This document shows positions 18,522-26,550 of a stretch of 64,000 nt of DNA, piece by piece. Position 1 is the first letter of the stretch; each line of letters begins with the position of its first letter. The stretch spans positions 116,489 through 180,488 of the forward strand of contig CAMXJY010000002.1 in assembly GCA_947244325.1 (NCBI GenBank), in the 5' to 3' direction. The notes beneath the pieces were generated by a model. That model had not been told where the DNA came from. It was given only the letters and a program-made list of their open reading frames with translations, and ran no database searches. The position numbers and the translations under genes were made by a program. This DNA is from an uncultured Clostridium sp. Its GTDB lineage: Bacteria > Bacillota > Clostridia > TANB77 > CAG-508.

Positions 18522-19109
18522 ATGATTGAAAAATTGAAAAATATGTTTAGTAATAAGGAAAAAAGAGTAGAAAATTTAGTATCTTTTTTAATAATATTAG
18601 TAATAACTTTAATAGTAATAAATAAAATATTAAAAGGAGATGAAAAGCAAGATGAAGATTATAAAAATGAAGCAGGAGTTGAACTTGCATCTTCTAGTAG
18701 TATAAGTGTGCAAGATAATAATCTTAGTAATGAATTAGAAAAAAGATTAGAAAATATATTAACAAAAATAGATGGTGTTGGGAAAGTTTCGGTACTTCTT
18801 ACATATAGAGAAAGTAGCTCTCTCGTACCAATATATAATATAAGTTCAAGTGTGAGTACAACTCAAGAAACAGACACTTCGGGAGGAACTAGAACAACAG
18901 AGACAGAAAACAATCAAAAAGATGTTATAAAAGATTCAAGTTCAAATGTAGTAACAGAAAAAATAGTTATGCCAAGTATAGAAGGTGCGATAGTAACGGC
19001 AGAAGGAGCCAAAGATGCAAATGTTAAAGGTAATATAATTGCGGCAGTTGAAGCTGTAACAGGAGTTGCAAATCATAAAATACAAGTTTTTGAGATGGGA
19101 GATGAATAA
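18522..19109 (+). CDS. spoIIIAG: stage III sporulation protein AG
   Basis: A 195-residue bitopic protein that in Bacillus forms the large ring of the sporulation channel. There is a short cytoplasmic start, one membrane segment (about 20-37, LVSFLIILVITLIVI), then LEKRLENILTKIDGVGKVSVLLTY, the secretin-like ring-building motif. It is split by a Ser/Thr-rich insertion (about 108-140) before EGAIVTAEGAKDANVK, as is usual in the family. Two bases before spoIIIAH. Confidence 0.95.
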   Translation: MIEKLKNMFSNKEKRVENLVSFLIILVITLIVINKILKGDEKQDEDYKNEAGVELASSSSISVQDNNLSNELEKRLENILTKIDGVGKVSVLLTYRESSSLVPIYNISSSVSTTQETDTSGGTRTTETENNQKDVIKDSSSNVVTEKIVMPSIEGAIVTAEGAKDANVKGNIIAAVEAVTGVANHKIQVFEMGDE

Positions 19110-19111
19110 TT

Positions 19112-19720
19112 TTGAAATTTAATAAAGAAAGACTAAAACAAATATTTTTATCATGTGTAGCATTTTCTTTAATATTATTTGGATATTTGAATTATAATTA
19201 TGATCAGAATAATAGTATAGAAGTATCTAGTAGAGCAAGTAATGATATAAATTTAGGAGATGTAGAATTAGTAAATAGTGAGCCAATAGAAAATAGTGGT
19301 GCAATTGTTTCAAATCAAGAATTAGAAGTTACAAATGAGATAAAAAATGATACTAATGCAAAAGAAGAAAATGTAGATAATTATTTTGAAGAAAGTAGAA
19401 TACAAAGAGATAGAATGTATTCAGAGATGCTTGAGACATATCAAAAACTTATAGAATCTCAAGAAACTCCGTCAGATCAAAAATCAATAGCAGCGCAGGA
19501 GATTTCAAATATAACTAGTATTAAAAATGGAATAATGATATCAGAAAATTTAATAAAAAACAAAGGATTTGAGAATGTAATAATTTTAGTAAATAATGGA
19601 AAAGTAAGTGTAGTTATAAAATCATCAAAATTAACACAAGAACAAATTTCTCAAATTCAAAATATTGTACAAAGAGAATTAAATATAGAAGTCTCAAATA
19701 TCAGTATTAGTAATAAATAA
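19112..19720 (+). CDS. spoIIIAH: stage III sporulation protein AH
   Basis: A 202-residue bitopic protein whose extracellular domain pairs with SpoIIQ across the intermembrane space. TTG start at 19112 with GGGAGAT upstream, 2 bases after spoIIIAG. One membrane segment (about 9-26), a variable acidic linker, then RDRMYSEMLETYQKLIESQE and a YscJ-like C-terminal ring domain. The gene ends the spoIIIA operon. spoIIQ is not in the window. Confidence 0.92.
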   Translation: MKFNKERLKQIFLSCVAFSLILFGYLNYNYDQNNSIEVSSRASNDINLGDVELVNSEPIENSGAIVSNQELEVTNEIKNDTNAKEENVDNYFEESRIQRDRMYSEMLETYQKLIESQETPSDQKSIAAQEISNITSIKNGIMISENLIKNKGFENVIILVNNGKVSVVIKSSKLTQEQISQIQNIVQRELNIEVSNISISNK

Positions 19721-19850
19721 TTCAGTTTTTCAAATATTGTTAGAATATTTTTTGCCATAAGTTTAATAATAAAAATGTATGAATAAAGAATTCATATAAT
19801 TTTTTTAAAGAAGTTGTAAATAAAGCAACTACTATTAGAAAGGAAAGATT

Positions 19851-20306
19851 ATGGCAAAGAAAGGTTTATTTGTAGGACTAGCTGTAATAATCCTTTGTCT
19901 ATGTTGTGGAGTATGTTTTGCAGCAGAAGGTAGCAATAATTCAATTAATTTAGGAAACGAAATAATGGAATCTATTGATAAAACAGGAGATAGTATTAAT
20001 AATGTTGTTTCAGGTAATGCGGCTGCCGATGCAGGTAATGCAGTAAGAGATGGTGTAAACAATGTAAAAAATGGTGTAGAAGATATGGGAAATGACGCTA
20101 AAAACATTGATGATGGTGTTGTAAATAGAAGTGGTTCAAATGGTGGTAACTATAATGCAATTAGAACAACAACAGAAGGAACACAAGGAACAACAACTAA
20201 CTTTGATGCAATGTCAACAACAACTTGGATGTGGATTATTTTAGTAGTAGCAGCAGTAATTATTATTGCAGCTATTTGGTATTATGCAACACAAAATAAT
20301 AATTAG
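19851..20306 (+). CDS. secreted, C-terminally anchored protein of unknown function
   Basis: A 151-residue protein with a signal peptide (1-25, ending CFAAEG), an Asn/Asp/Gly-rich body containing near-repeats around NAVRDGVNNVKNGVEDMGND, a Thr-rich stretch and a C-terminal membrane helix (about 123-145) followed by YYATQNNN. ATG preceded by GAAAGGAAAG. I do not recognise the family. It sits just after spoIIIAH and before terminator and repeat copy 2; a sporulation link is only positional. Confidence 0.75.
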   Translation: MAKKGLFVGLAVIILCLCCGVCFAAEGSNNSINLGNEIMESIDKTGDSINNVVSGNAAADAGNAVRDGVNNVKNGVEDMGNDAKNIDDGVVNRSGSNGGNYNAIRTTTEGTQGTTTNFDAMSTTTWMWIILVVAAVIIIAAIWYYATQNNN

Positions 20307-20320
20307 TAAGTGGGCATAAA

Positions 20321-20369
20321 AAAAGAAGTATTATATAAGATTTAGATTTTATATAATACTTCTTTTTTT
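20321..20369. terminator. bidirectional-looking terminator
   Basis: AAAAGAAGTATTATATAA pairs perfectly with TTATATAATACTTCTTTT around a short loop; A run before and T run after. It separates the convergent genes at 19851 and 20537 and runs into repeat copy 2. Confidence 0.85.
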
Positions 20370-20474
20370 ATATAGTAGGAAATTTATCCCAGTGGGATAA
20401 ATTTCTGTACTAGATAATTATGGCAGAAGTTAGATTTTGTAGTAGTTTGCACTGCGTACAAAATCTTGATTCTG
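20363..20474 (+). repeat. 112-bp two-hairpin repeat, copy 2
   Basis: Differs from 14197-14308 at two positions. One change turns a G-C pair of the second hairpin into G-U, keeping the stem. Both copies start in the T tail of a terminator and end in a T run, in the same orientation, 6.2 kb apart. Confidence 0.85.
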
Positions 20475-20536
20475 TTTTTTTATATAAAATAAAAAACTAA
20501 GATACAAAATCTTAGTTTAAAATCACTTATTAATAT

Positions 20537-20830
20537 TTATTTTTTTAATCTTATTAGAATTGCTATTGCAAAAAGAATAAGTAATACTCCGATTGAAATA
20601 AGGATTATAGATAATATATTATTTAATTCCAAATTTGCTTGTGAATAGTTATTAAGATTAGAAACACTTGTTACAGATGAAGAACCTAGAGAAGATATAG
20701 CACTTCTTGAAGAAGCGTCTTCTTGGACAATATTTTCTTCATCATCAGATGTTGCATATGTATTATAGAATACAAAAGCAAAAGATGAAATTAATACTAA
20801 TATTAATAATATTTTTAAAAGTTTAGACAT
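20537..20830 (-). CDS. small membrane protein of unknown function
   Basis: A 97-residue protein with an N-terminal signal or anchor (about 4-26, LLKILLILVLISSFAFVFYN), a short acidic and Ser-rich extracellular part and a C-terminal membrane helix (about 70-93) ending LIRLKK. The ATG has a strong GGAGGG site on the minus strand. It has the same overall plan as the 151-residue protein it converges with (signal, Ser/Asn-rich middle, C-terminal helix), though I see no sequence similarity. Not recognised. Confidence 0.75.
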   Translation of the reverse strand: MSKLLKILLILVLISSFAFVFYNTYATSDDEENIVQEDASSRSAISSLGSSSVTSVSNLNNYSQANLELNNILSIILISIGVLLILFAIAILIRLKK

Positions 20831-20942
20831 ATAACCCTCCTAAAAAATACGTTAATAATATAATATACAAAAACAAATAAAAAGTCTATAGAAATAAAAA
20901 AATTTAATCAAAACGTTATATTTGTAAATATACAAAAAAGTC

Positions 20943-20971
20943 TTGTAAAAAAATATTATACGAGATATAAT
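20943..20971 (+). promoter_or_regulatory. promoter of structured RNA and tRNA-Gln
   Basis: TTGTAA (20943-20948), a 17-bp spacer and consensus TATAAT (20966-20971). The predicted transcript starts near 20978, just ahead of the structured element. Confidence 0.65.
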
Positions 20972-20983
20972 ATTTAAGAAACA

Positions 20984-21057
20984 TTTGGGTGTCGCCAAGT
21001 TTCTGAGGTTGTTCGACTGAAAGGAGTTACAACGTCAGTATGCGAAAACATCCTAAA
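20984..21057 (+). ncRNA. candidate structured RNA leader with tRNA-Gln mimicry
   Basis: A 74-base element between a promoter and tRNA-Gln. Nested stems can be drawn: TTTGGGTG with CATCCTAAA (one bulge), TCGC with GCGA, CTGA with TCAG, GTTGT with ACAAC, and an inner GACT/AGTT capped by GAAAGG. Its 5' stretch GGGTGTCGCCAAG (13 bases) is identical to the 5' part of the tRNA-Gln that follows. It does not fold into a normal cloverleaf. It may be a degenerate tRNA copy or a processed leader. No known RNA family comes to mind. Confidence 0.45.
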
Positions 21058-21068
21058 TACTAAAATAT

Positions 21069-21143
21069 TCGGGTGTCGCCAAGCGGTAAGGCATCGGACT
21101 CTGACTCCGACATTCGTTAGTTCGAATCTAACCACCCGAGCCA
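21069..21143 (+). tRNA. tRNA-Gln (anticodon CUG)
   Basis: Full cloverleaf: acceptor TCGGGTG with CACCCGA, anticodon stem TCGGA/TCCGA with loop CTCTGAC giving anticodon CTG (21101-21103), T arm with GTTCGAATC, discriminator G and an encoded CCA. Reads CAG. Confidence 0.95.
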
Positions 21144-21216
21144 TGATATTGCTTACTTTTTAGAAGTTGAAAGTAAGCAATTTTAATATATTAACAAATA
21201 ATGGAGGAAAAGATTT

Positions 21217-21990
21217 GTGGATATAGATTTTGAATTTGCTAAAAAATTAAAAGAAAAAGTGCTAAAAATATATGAAGAATCAAAGAATATAAAGGATATT
21301 GCTATTAAAAATAAGGAGAAAAATGATATTGTTACAGCTGTTGATGTTTTTATGGAAAATGAAATAATCAAAATTATTAAAGAATGGTTTCCAGAACACT
21401 CTATTTATTCAGAAGAGTGTGGAGAATTATCTAATAATAGTGAATATGAATGGTTTATAGATCCAATTGATGGAACAATAAACTTTGCAGCAGGAATTCC
21501 TTTATTTTCTACATCAATTGCTTTGAAGAAAAATGATGAAACTATATTTGGAATAGTTTTTGATTATAATCAAAATGATGTTTATTATGCTATAAAAGGA
21601 CAAGGTGCATTCTGTAATGAAAACAAATTGAATGTTTCAGATAATGAAAAATTAAGTGATGGTATTATTTCATTCTGCTTAACTTCACATTATAGTGATA
21701 AACATATAAAGGATGTTTTAAAGGTTGAAGAAAAACTAGCTTCAAAAGTTAGAAGGCTTAGATTAGTTGTTTCAGGCGCAATAGAACTTTGTTGGTGTGC
21801 ATCTGGTAAGATAGATGGTGTATTAAATGTAAAACCGAGTATAGGAGTTAGTTCAGCGGCTGGAAAACTTTTTGTTCAAGAAGCAGGAGGAAAGATAACA
21901 AATCTCTTAGGGAATAAAAGAGAAAAAATTGATACAATGCTTGTTACAAATGGAAAAATACATGATGAAATACTTAAAGTACTTAATTAA
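21217..21990 (+). CDS. inositol monophosphatase family protein, metal-site Asp missing
   Basis: A 257-residue protein of the IMPase/SuhB/CysQ sugar-phosphatase superfamily. GTG start behind GGAGG. Metal site motifs YSEECGE and WFIDPIDGTINF are present. The second signature, normally WDxAAG, reads VSSAAGKLFVQEAGG here, so both Trp and the metal-binding Asp (Asp220 in human IMPA1) are replaced. Activity may be weakened or altered. It follows tRNA-Gln by 73 bases and precedes a MATE gene by 47. Substrate unknown. Confidence 0.87.
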   Translation: MDIDFEFAKKLKEKVLKIYEESKNIKDIAIKNKEKNDIVTAVDVFMENEIIKIIKEWFPEHSIYSEECGELSNNSEYEWFIDPIDGTINFAAGIPLFSTSIALKKNDETIFGIVFDYNQNDVYYAIKGQGAFCNENKLNVSDNEKLSDGIISFCLTSHYSDKHIKDVLKVEEKLASKVRRLRLVVSGAIELCWCASGKIDGVLNVKPSIGVSSAAGKLFVQEAGGKITNLLGNKREKIDTMLVTNGKIHDEILKVLN

Positions 21991-22037
21991 AATTAATGAA
22001 AAAGCTATTAATTTAGTAAATAAGGATTTATATTAAA

Positions 22038-23315
22038 ATGGAAGAAAAAATAGATACCACGAAACAGCTCAAAATATCATTACCAATAGCATTTGAAAAT
22101 CTAATAAATGTATTTATGACATTAGTGGATACTTTAGTGATATCAACAATAGGAATAAAAGAACTTGGTGCAATGGGAGCAATGTCTGTTGTTATAAATA
22201 TAATGCAAATGAGTATACAAACTATTAATGTAACAAATAGTTCATTAATTGCTAAATCAATGGGAGAAAAAGATGATAATAAAATAAAATTAATATCAGG
22301 AAATTCAATGATATTAACATTAGCAATATCAATTATAACAATTTTAATAGCATTAATTATAATGCCTATTTTTCCAACATTATTTAATGTTGATAAAATT
22401 TGTAATACTTATTTATTAATTAGATTGATTGGATTTATACAAGGCTCAATCGTAACTGTTCTTTCAGGACAACAAAGAACATTAGGACAACAAGGAAATA
22501 TTTTAAAACTTAGAATTAGTGCTGTTATTATAAACTTAATATTTGATATAGTAGTAGTGAAATTAGGTTATGGAATTATAGGTGTTGCATTAGTAACTAC
22601 TGCAATAGATACAATGTTAGGAATATATTTATTAATAAAATCTAGAAGAACAATAATATACAAATTTAGTAAAGGCATGATTAAAAATATATTTAATTTA
22701 TTTAAGTGGAATTTTGTAGAAAGGATTGCCACAAGAGTAGATAATTTTGTATTTAATATTTTAGTTTCTCGAATGGGTGAAAATGAATATGCAGTACATG
22801 TTATATTAATACAAATTAAAGATATAGTAGGTTCTTTTGTTCAAGGTTTTGGAGATGGAATTACTATAAGTGTTGGAATTGCATCAGGAAGAAAAGATAC
22901 AAATTATATGAGCAATGTAAAGAAAGTAGCTAAGATTTTAATAAATAAAGCTTCTATAATGGTTCCCTTAACAACATTATTTATATCATTTGTTATAATG
23001 AAGATATCATTAAATCAATTAGAATTACAAAAGATATTTTGTAAAGTATTGCCAATACTATTATTATCAATTTTTACAGAAATGAGTGCAACATATTATT
23101 ATGCTATAATAAGAGGAGTTAGAGATTTTAAATTTTTGGCTAAGAGAAATTTTGTAACTTCACTAATAAAAATAGTTGTAGCAACAATTTTAGCATATAC
23201 ACCATTAGGAATTATAGGTGTATGGATATCATTTTTGTTATATTGCATATTACAAAAATATATGTCTAAAAGAAGAATTGAAGAAAGTGAATTAAAATTA
23301 AGGCAAATTGTATAG
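22038..23315 (+). CDS. MATE family efflux transporter
   Basis: A 425-residue integral membrane protein with about 12 hydrophobic segments, arranged as two related halves. The start KQLKISLPIAFENLINVFMTLVDTLVIS is typical of MATE proteins, as is GSIVTVLSGQQRTLGQQG. Members export drugs or metabolites in exchange for Na+ or H+. Substrate not inferable. Lies between the IMPase-like and C39-like genes in the same direction. Confidence 0.9.
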   Translation: MEEKIDTTKQLKISLPIAFENLINVFMTLVDTLVISTIGIKELGAMGAMSVVINIMQMSIQTINVTNSSLIAKSMGEKDDNKIKLISGNSMILTLAISIITILIALIIMPIFPTLFNVDKICNTYLLIRLIGFIQGSIVTVLSGQQRTLGQQGNILKLRISAVIINLIFDIVVVKLGYGIIGVALVTTAIDTMLGIYLLIKSRRTIIYKFSKGMIKNIFNLFKWNFVERIATRVDNFVFNILVSRMGENEYAVHVILIQIKDIVGSFVQGFGDGITISVGIASGRKDTNYMSNVKKVAKILINKASIMVPLTTLFISFVIMKISLNQLELQKIFCKVLPILLLSIFTEMSATYYYAIIRGVRDFKFLAKRNFVTSLIKIVVATILAYTPLGIIGVWISFLLYCILQKYMSKRRIEESELKLRQIV

Positions 23316-23352
23316 AGAATTTTGAAGAAATATAAAAAATAAAGGAGTATAT

Positions 23353-23949
23353 ATGAATACTGATAGAATAAGATATAGGCAAAATGACTTTCATTTGAAA
23401 GAATTAGAAAAATTAACAGATTTAGATTGGAGCATAGAAAAATATGGTTGTGGGCCTACATCTATAGCTAATGTATTAGTAAATTATGGATTTAAAGTTG
23501 ATCCAATAGATATAGCTAAAAAAATATTATTTTATAAAAATGGAAATTTTTATACAACATATTTAAGAAATAAAGGAATACATGCAAAGGGATTAATATA
23601 TTGTTTAGATAGATTAATAGAAGAAGATAAATTTAATATTTCATATGAAATTGTAAAAATAGATTTTTTACATCCTTATATTCAAAAGAAAAAAGTTATT
23701 GATTTAATGAAACAGGGAAAGATGGCTATAATTCACGTTGGACCGTCAGATATAAGTCCACTAACATTTTCTAAAAATGGACATTATTTAGTAATTAGTG
23801 ATATTGATAAAAATGATAATTTTTATGTCATAAATTCAAATAGAATAGGAGATGAACAAATAGGTATTCCATATGATTATGAAACAATTGTTAATAATAT
23901 GACAGGTAGAAAAGAATCATTTAATTTCTTGTTTATTTCAAAAAAATAA
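23353..23949 (+). CDS. C39-like cysteine peptidase, no export signal
   Basis: A 198-residue papain-like protein. EKYGCGPTSIANVLVNYG near residues 30-48 carries the presumed catalytic Cys, KNGHYLVISDID near 141-152 the His, and NFYVINSN the supporting Asn/Asp position. Family C39 members cut double-glycine leaders of peptides or act in the envelope, but this one has no signal peptide, membrane segment or ABC transporter fused. AAAGGAG before the ATG. The preceding MATE gene is 38 bases upstream; a link between them is only positional. Confidence 0.78.
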   Translation: MNTDRIRYRQNDFHLKELEKLTDLDWSIEKYGCGPTSIANVLVNYGFKVDPIDIAKKILFYKNGNFYTTYLRNKGIHAKGLIYCLDRLIEEDKFNISYEIVKIDFLHPYIQKKKVIDLMKQGKMAIIHVGPSDISPLTFSKNGHYLVISDIDKNDNFYVINSNRIGDEQIGIPYDYETIVNNMTGRKESFNFLFISKK

Positions 23950-24057
23950 ATTCTACTATCCAATTAAGTTATTGTATTTGTAATCATGACATATAAAATT
24001 AGATTTGTTATAATGTGTTATGAAAATTGTAAAAAATATATAATAGAGGAGTAAAAC

Positions 24058-24978
24058 ATGGACGAAAAAATTATTGTAACATCTGGAAACAGATATATAG
24101 ACATAGATGCATATGCATCATGTATTGCATATGCAAATTTTCTAAGATTAAAAGGAAAAGATGCAGTAGCTATAAGTACAGCAAATTTGAATGAAAGTGT
24201 AACAAATTCATTATTAGATTTGTCAGAAAAATTAGAAACAAATTATAAGTTAACAGGAGAAGAAAAATTCATTGTATTAGATGTTTCTAATAAAGATTTT
24301 TTTGATGATATTGTAAAAGAAGATAAAATAATAGAAATATTAGATCATCATTATGGATATGAAGAGTATTGGAAAGAAAAATTAAAAGAAAATTCTCATA
24401 TTGAAAGTCTTGGCTCTATTGCAACATTTATTTATGAACTTTATGAAAAAGAAAATATGTTGGATAAAATTTCAATTGGAATGGCAAAATTGTTGCTTGC
24501 TGCTATTTTAGATAATACATTAAATTTAAAAGCTAAAATTACAACTAAAAGAGATTGCTATGCTTATAGTCAATTATTAAAATTATCTAATATTGATAAT
24601 AAATTTGCTGAAATATATTTTAAAGAATGCCAAGAAAAAATATTTGAAGATATTGCAGAATCAATAAAAAATGATACAAAAATAGGAGTAGAAGGTGAAA
24701 TTTTGCCAGATGTCTTTGGACAATTACTTTTATGGAATGCTAAAGATATATTAGAAAATAAAATAATATCCTCTGTTTTAAATGAGTTTGAGGATAGATG
24801 GATGATGAATTTAATATCATTAGAAGAAGGTATAAGTTATATTATTTCAGAAAATGAAAGTGTAAAGAAAAATTTAGAAGAATTATTTGAAAGTAAATTT
24901 GATGGGAATATTATGAAGTTAAATCAAATTTGGCTTAGAAAAGAAATAATAAAAAAAGCTTTAGAGAAAAATAAGTAA
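24058..24978 (+). CDS. DHH-family phosphoesterase (family II pyrophosphatase-like)
   Basis: A 306-residue protein with the DHH superfamily metal motifs: GNRYIDIDAYASCIAYA (motif I), VLDVSNKDFFDDI (motif II), EILDHHYGY (the DHH signature) and LLLAAILDNTLNLKAK (motif IV). The C-terminal domain ends with RKEIIKKALEKN, like the DHHA2 domain of manganese pyrophosphatases and Prune-type exopolyphosphatases. Motif I differs from the pyrophosphatase form, so substrate is open. GAGGAG precedes the ATG. Ends in a hairpin that overlaps the next gene's ribosome site. Confidence 0.8.
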   Translation: MDEKIIVTSGNRYIDIDAYASCIAYANFLRLKGKDAVAISTANLNESVTNSLLDLSEKLETNYKLTGEEKFIVLDVSNKDFFDDIVKEDKIIEILDHHYGYEEYWKEKLKENSHIESLGSIATFIYELYEKENMLDKISIGMAKLLLAAILDNTLNLKAKITTKRDCYAYSQLLKLSNIDNKFAEIYFKECQEKIFEDIAESIKNDTKIGVEGEILPDVFGQLLLWNAKDILENKIISSVLNEFEDRWMMNLISLEEGISYIISENESVKKNLEELFESKFDGNIMKLNQIWLRKEIIKKALEKNK

Positions 24979-24986
24979 TAAAATAA

Positions 24987-25020
24987 AAATCATCTCATAT
25001 ATAATATAGAGGTGATTTTT
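24987..25020 (+). terminator. terminator-like hairpin that contains the next gene's RBS
   Basis: AATCATCTC (24987-24995 region) pairs with GAGGTGATT (25009-25017 region, one G-U), followed by T7. The 3' arm GAGGTGAT is the Shine-Dalgarno of the next gene and its TTG start lies in the T run. Transcript ending and translation start are mutually exclusive here. Confidence 0.65.
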
Positions 25021-25935
25021 TTGATATATATAAAATTAGAAGAAAAGGACGAAAAAAATATAAAGAGAAGCAGGTTCTCAAAATTTATAGATAAAATAAA
25101 AGGAAAAACTGCAAAAATAAAAGAGGACAAGTTTGAAGATAAAATACTAATTAGTCTTCCAAACATAGAAAATAAAACTTTAAATAAACTTTCGAGTTAT
25201 ATGCAGCAAAATTGTATTAATAGAGTTTGCATTTCAAATGAACTTTTGAGTAATCCTGTTTTTATGGAATTTATAAAAAACAAAAATGTAAGAATTTTTG
25301 ATGGAAGATGGCTTTTTAAAGAACTTGTGCCTAAATGTGTGGATTATATAATAATTTGTAAAAAAGACAAAATGGAATATCAAGAAGTTTCAATTCTCTC
25401 AAAAGATATTAGTCAAATAGTAGTTTATAATATAAAAGAACTTTCTGGAAAAGTAAGAATTCTTAATATAATAACAGAAAATGAAAATAAATTTAGAAAA
25501 TTAGAAAGAGAATTATATGAGCAAAATGGCATAATATTAAATATGAATAATAATTATAAAAAGAGTTTAGCAAAAAGTGATATTATTATAAATTTTGATT
25601 TTTCAGAAGAGGAAATAAATAAATATACATTACCTAAAAAATCATGTATTATAAATTTAAAAGAAGAAGTGCAAATAAACTCTAAAGCTTTTGAAGGAAT
25701 AAATGTATCTTTTTATGAAATTCAAATACCTAGAAAATATATAAAAAATTTATTATATTTTAAAGGTTTTGATACATCAATGTTATATGAAAGTTTTATA
25801 TATAAAAATACTAATCCAAATAATATAAAGTCAGAATTAATAGAAGATGGAATTAACATAAGTTTTTTAAATGGAAAAAATGGAAAAATAAGAAAGACAG
25901 AATATGCAAATTTATCAAAAAAATTGGTAAATTAA
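25021..25935 (+). CDS. unknown cytosolic protein
   Basis: A 304-residue protein I do not recognise. A TTG at 25021 is preferred: GAGGTGAT is about 6 bases upstream, whereas the GTG at 25012 lies inside that site. The N terminus is very lysine-rich (about residues 5-40), then alternating strands and helices follow with IRFDGRW-like and IIICKKDKMEYQ segments and a DIIINFDFSEEE segment that could be a Rossmann-like strand. No signal peptide or membrane helix. It follows the DHH gene and precedes the greA promoter. Confidence 0.72.
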   Translation: MIYIKLEEKDEKNIKRSRFSKFIDKIKGKTAKIKEDKFEDKILISLPNIENKTLNKLSSYMQQNCINRVCISNELLSNPVFMEFIKNKNVRIFDGRWLFKELVPKCVDYIIICKKDKMEYQEVSILSKDISQIVVYNIKELSGKVRILNIITENENKFRKLERELYEQNGIILNMNNNYKKSLAKSDIIINFDFSEEEINKYTLPKKSCIINLKEEVQINSKAFEGINVSFYEIQIPRKYIKNLLYFKGFDTSMLYESFIYKNTNPNNIKSELIEDGINISFLNGKNGKIRKTEYANLSKKLVN

Positions 25936-25936
25936 C

Positions 25937-25965
25937 TTGACAAAATTGAAAATAAATCTTATTAT
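25937..25965 (+). promoter_or_regulatory. greA promoter
   Basis: Consensus TTGACA (25937-25942), 17-bp spacer, TATTAT (25960-25965), about 42 bases before the greA start. Confidence 0.75.
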
Positions 25966-26006
25966 ATGTAAGTATAAAATACAAACTAAGAGAGGGGCGC
26001 TTTAAT

Positions 26007-26483
26007 ATGGCAGAAAAAGAATTTTTATTAACTCAAGAAGGTTATGATAATTTAGAAAAAGAGCTAGAAAAATTAAAAACAGAAGTAAGATATGAGATTG
26101 CAGAAAGAATAAAAGTAGCATTAGGATTTGGAGATTTATCTGAAAACTCAGAATATGATGAAGCAAAAAATGCACAAGCAGCTAATGAAATAAAAATAGC
26201 TGAATTAGAAGAAAAAGTAAAATATGCAAGAATAATAGATGAATCAGAAATAGATACTGAAGTAGTTCAAGTTGGAAACATAGTTAAAGTATTAGATATG
26301 GAATTTGATGAAACAGTAGAATATACAATAGTTGGTTCTACAGAAGCTGACGTAACAAATAATAAGATTTCTAATGAATCACCAATTGGTCAGGCATTAT
26401 TGGGTAAAAAAAGAAATAATATTGTTGAAGTTCAAGCTCCAGTAGGAATTATAAAACTAAAAATATTATCAATAAAAAAATAA
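26007..26483 (+). CDS. greA: transcription elongation factor GreA
   Basis: Binds the RNA polymerase secondary channel and stimulates cleavage of backtracked transcripts. 158 residues, the usual length, with an N-terminal coiled coil (about 8-75) containing [17 protein letters not shown], whose acidic tip is the catalytic part. The C-terminal FKBP-like domain includes [21 protein letters not shown] sequence ([15 protein letters not shown]). It has its own promoter and terminator. Confidence 0.97.
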   Translation: MAEKEFLLTQEGYDNLEKELEKLKTEVRYEIAERIKVALGFGDLSENSEYDEAKNAQAANEIKIAELEEKVKYARIIDESEIDTEVVQVGNIVKVLDMEFDETVEYTIVGSTEADVTNNKISNESPIGQALLGKKRNNIVEVQAPVGIIKLKILSIKK

Positions 26484-26486
26484 AAA

Positions 26487-26526
26487 GAATTGGGATATAT
26501 GGGCAAAGCATATATCCTAATTTTGT
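26487..26526 (+). terminator. greA terminator
   Basis: AATTGGGATATATG pairs with CATATATCCTAATT (one G-U), loop GGCAAAG, then TTTTG. Confidence 0.75.
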
Positions 26527-26550
26527 ATTATAAAATATTTGGAGGAAAAT

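Noticed and set aside
20984..21057. A second tRNA gene upstream of tRNA-Gln
   Set aside because: The 5' end matches tRNA-Gln, but there is no T arm and no anticodon stem in the right place.
21040..21063. Seven-codon open frame (ATG CGA AAA ...) after AAAGGAG in the structured RNA
   Set aside because: The spacing from the AAAGGAG is too long (about 13 bases) and the frame is short; both sequences are explained by the hairpin.
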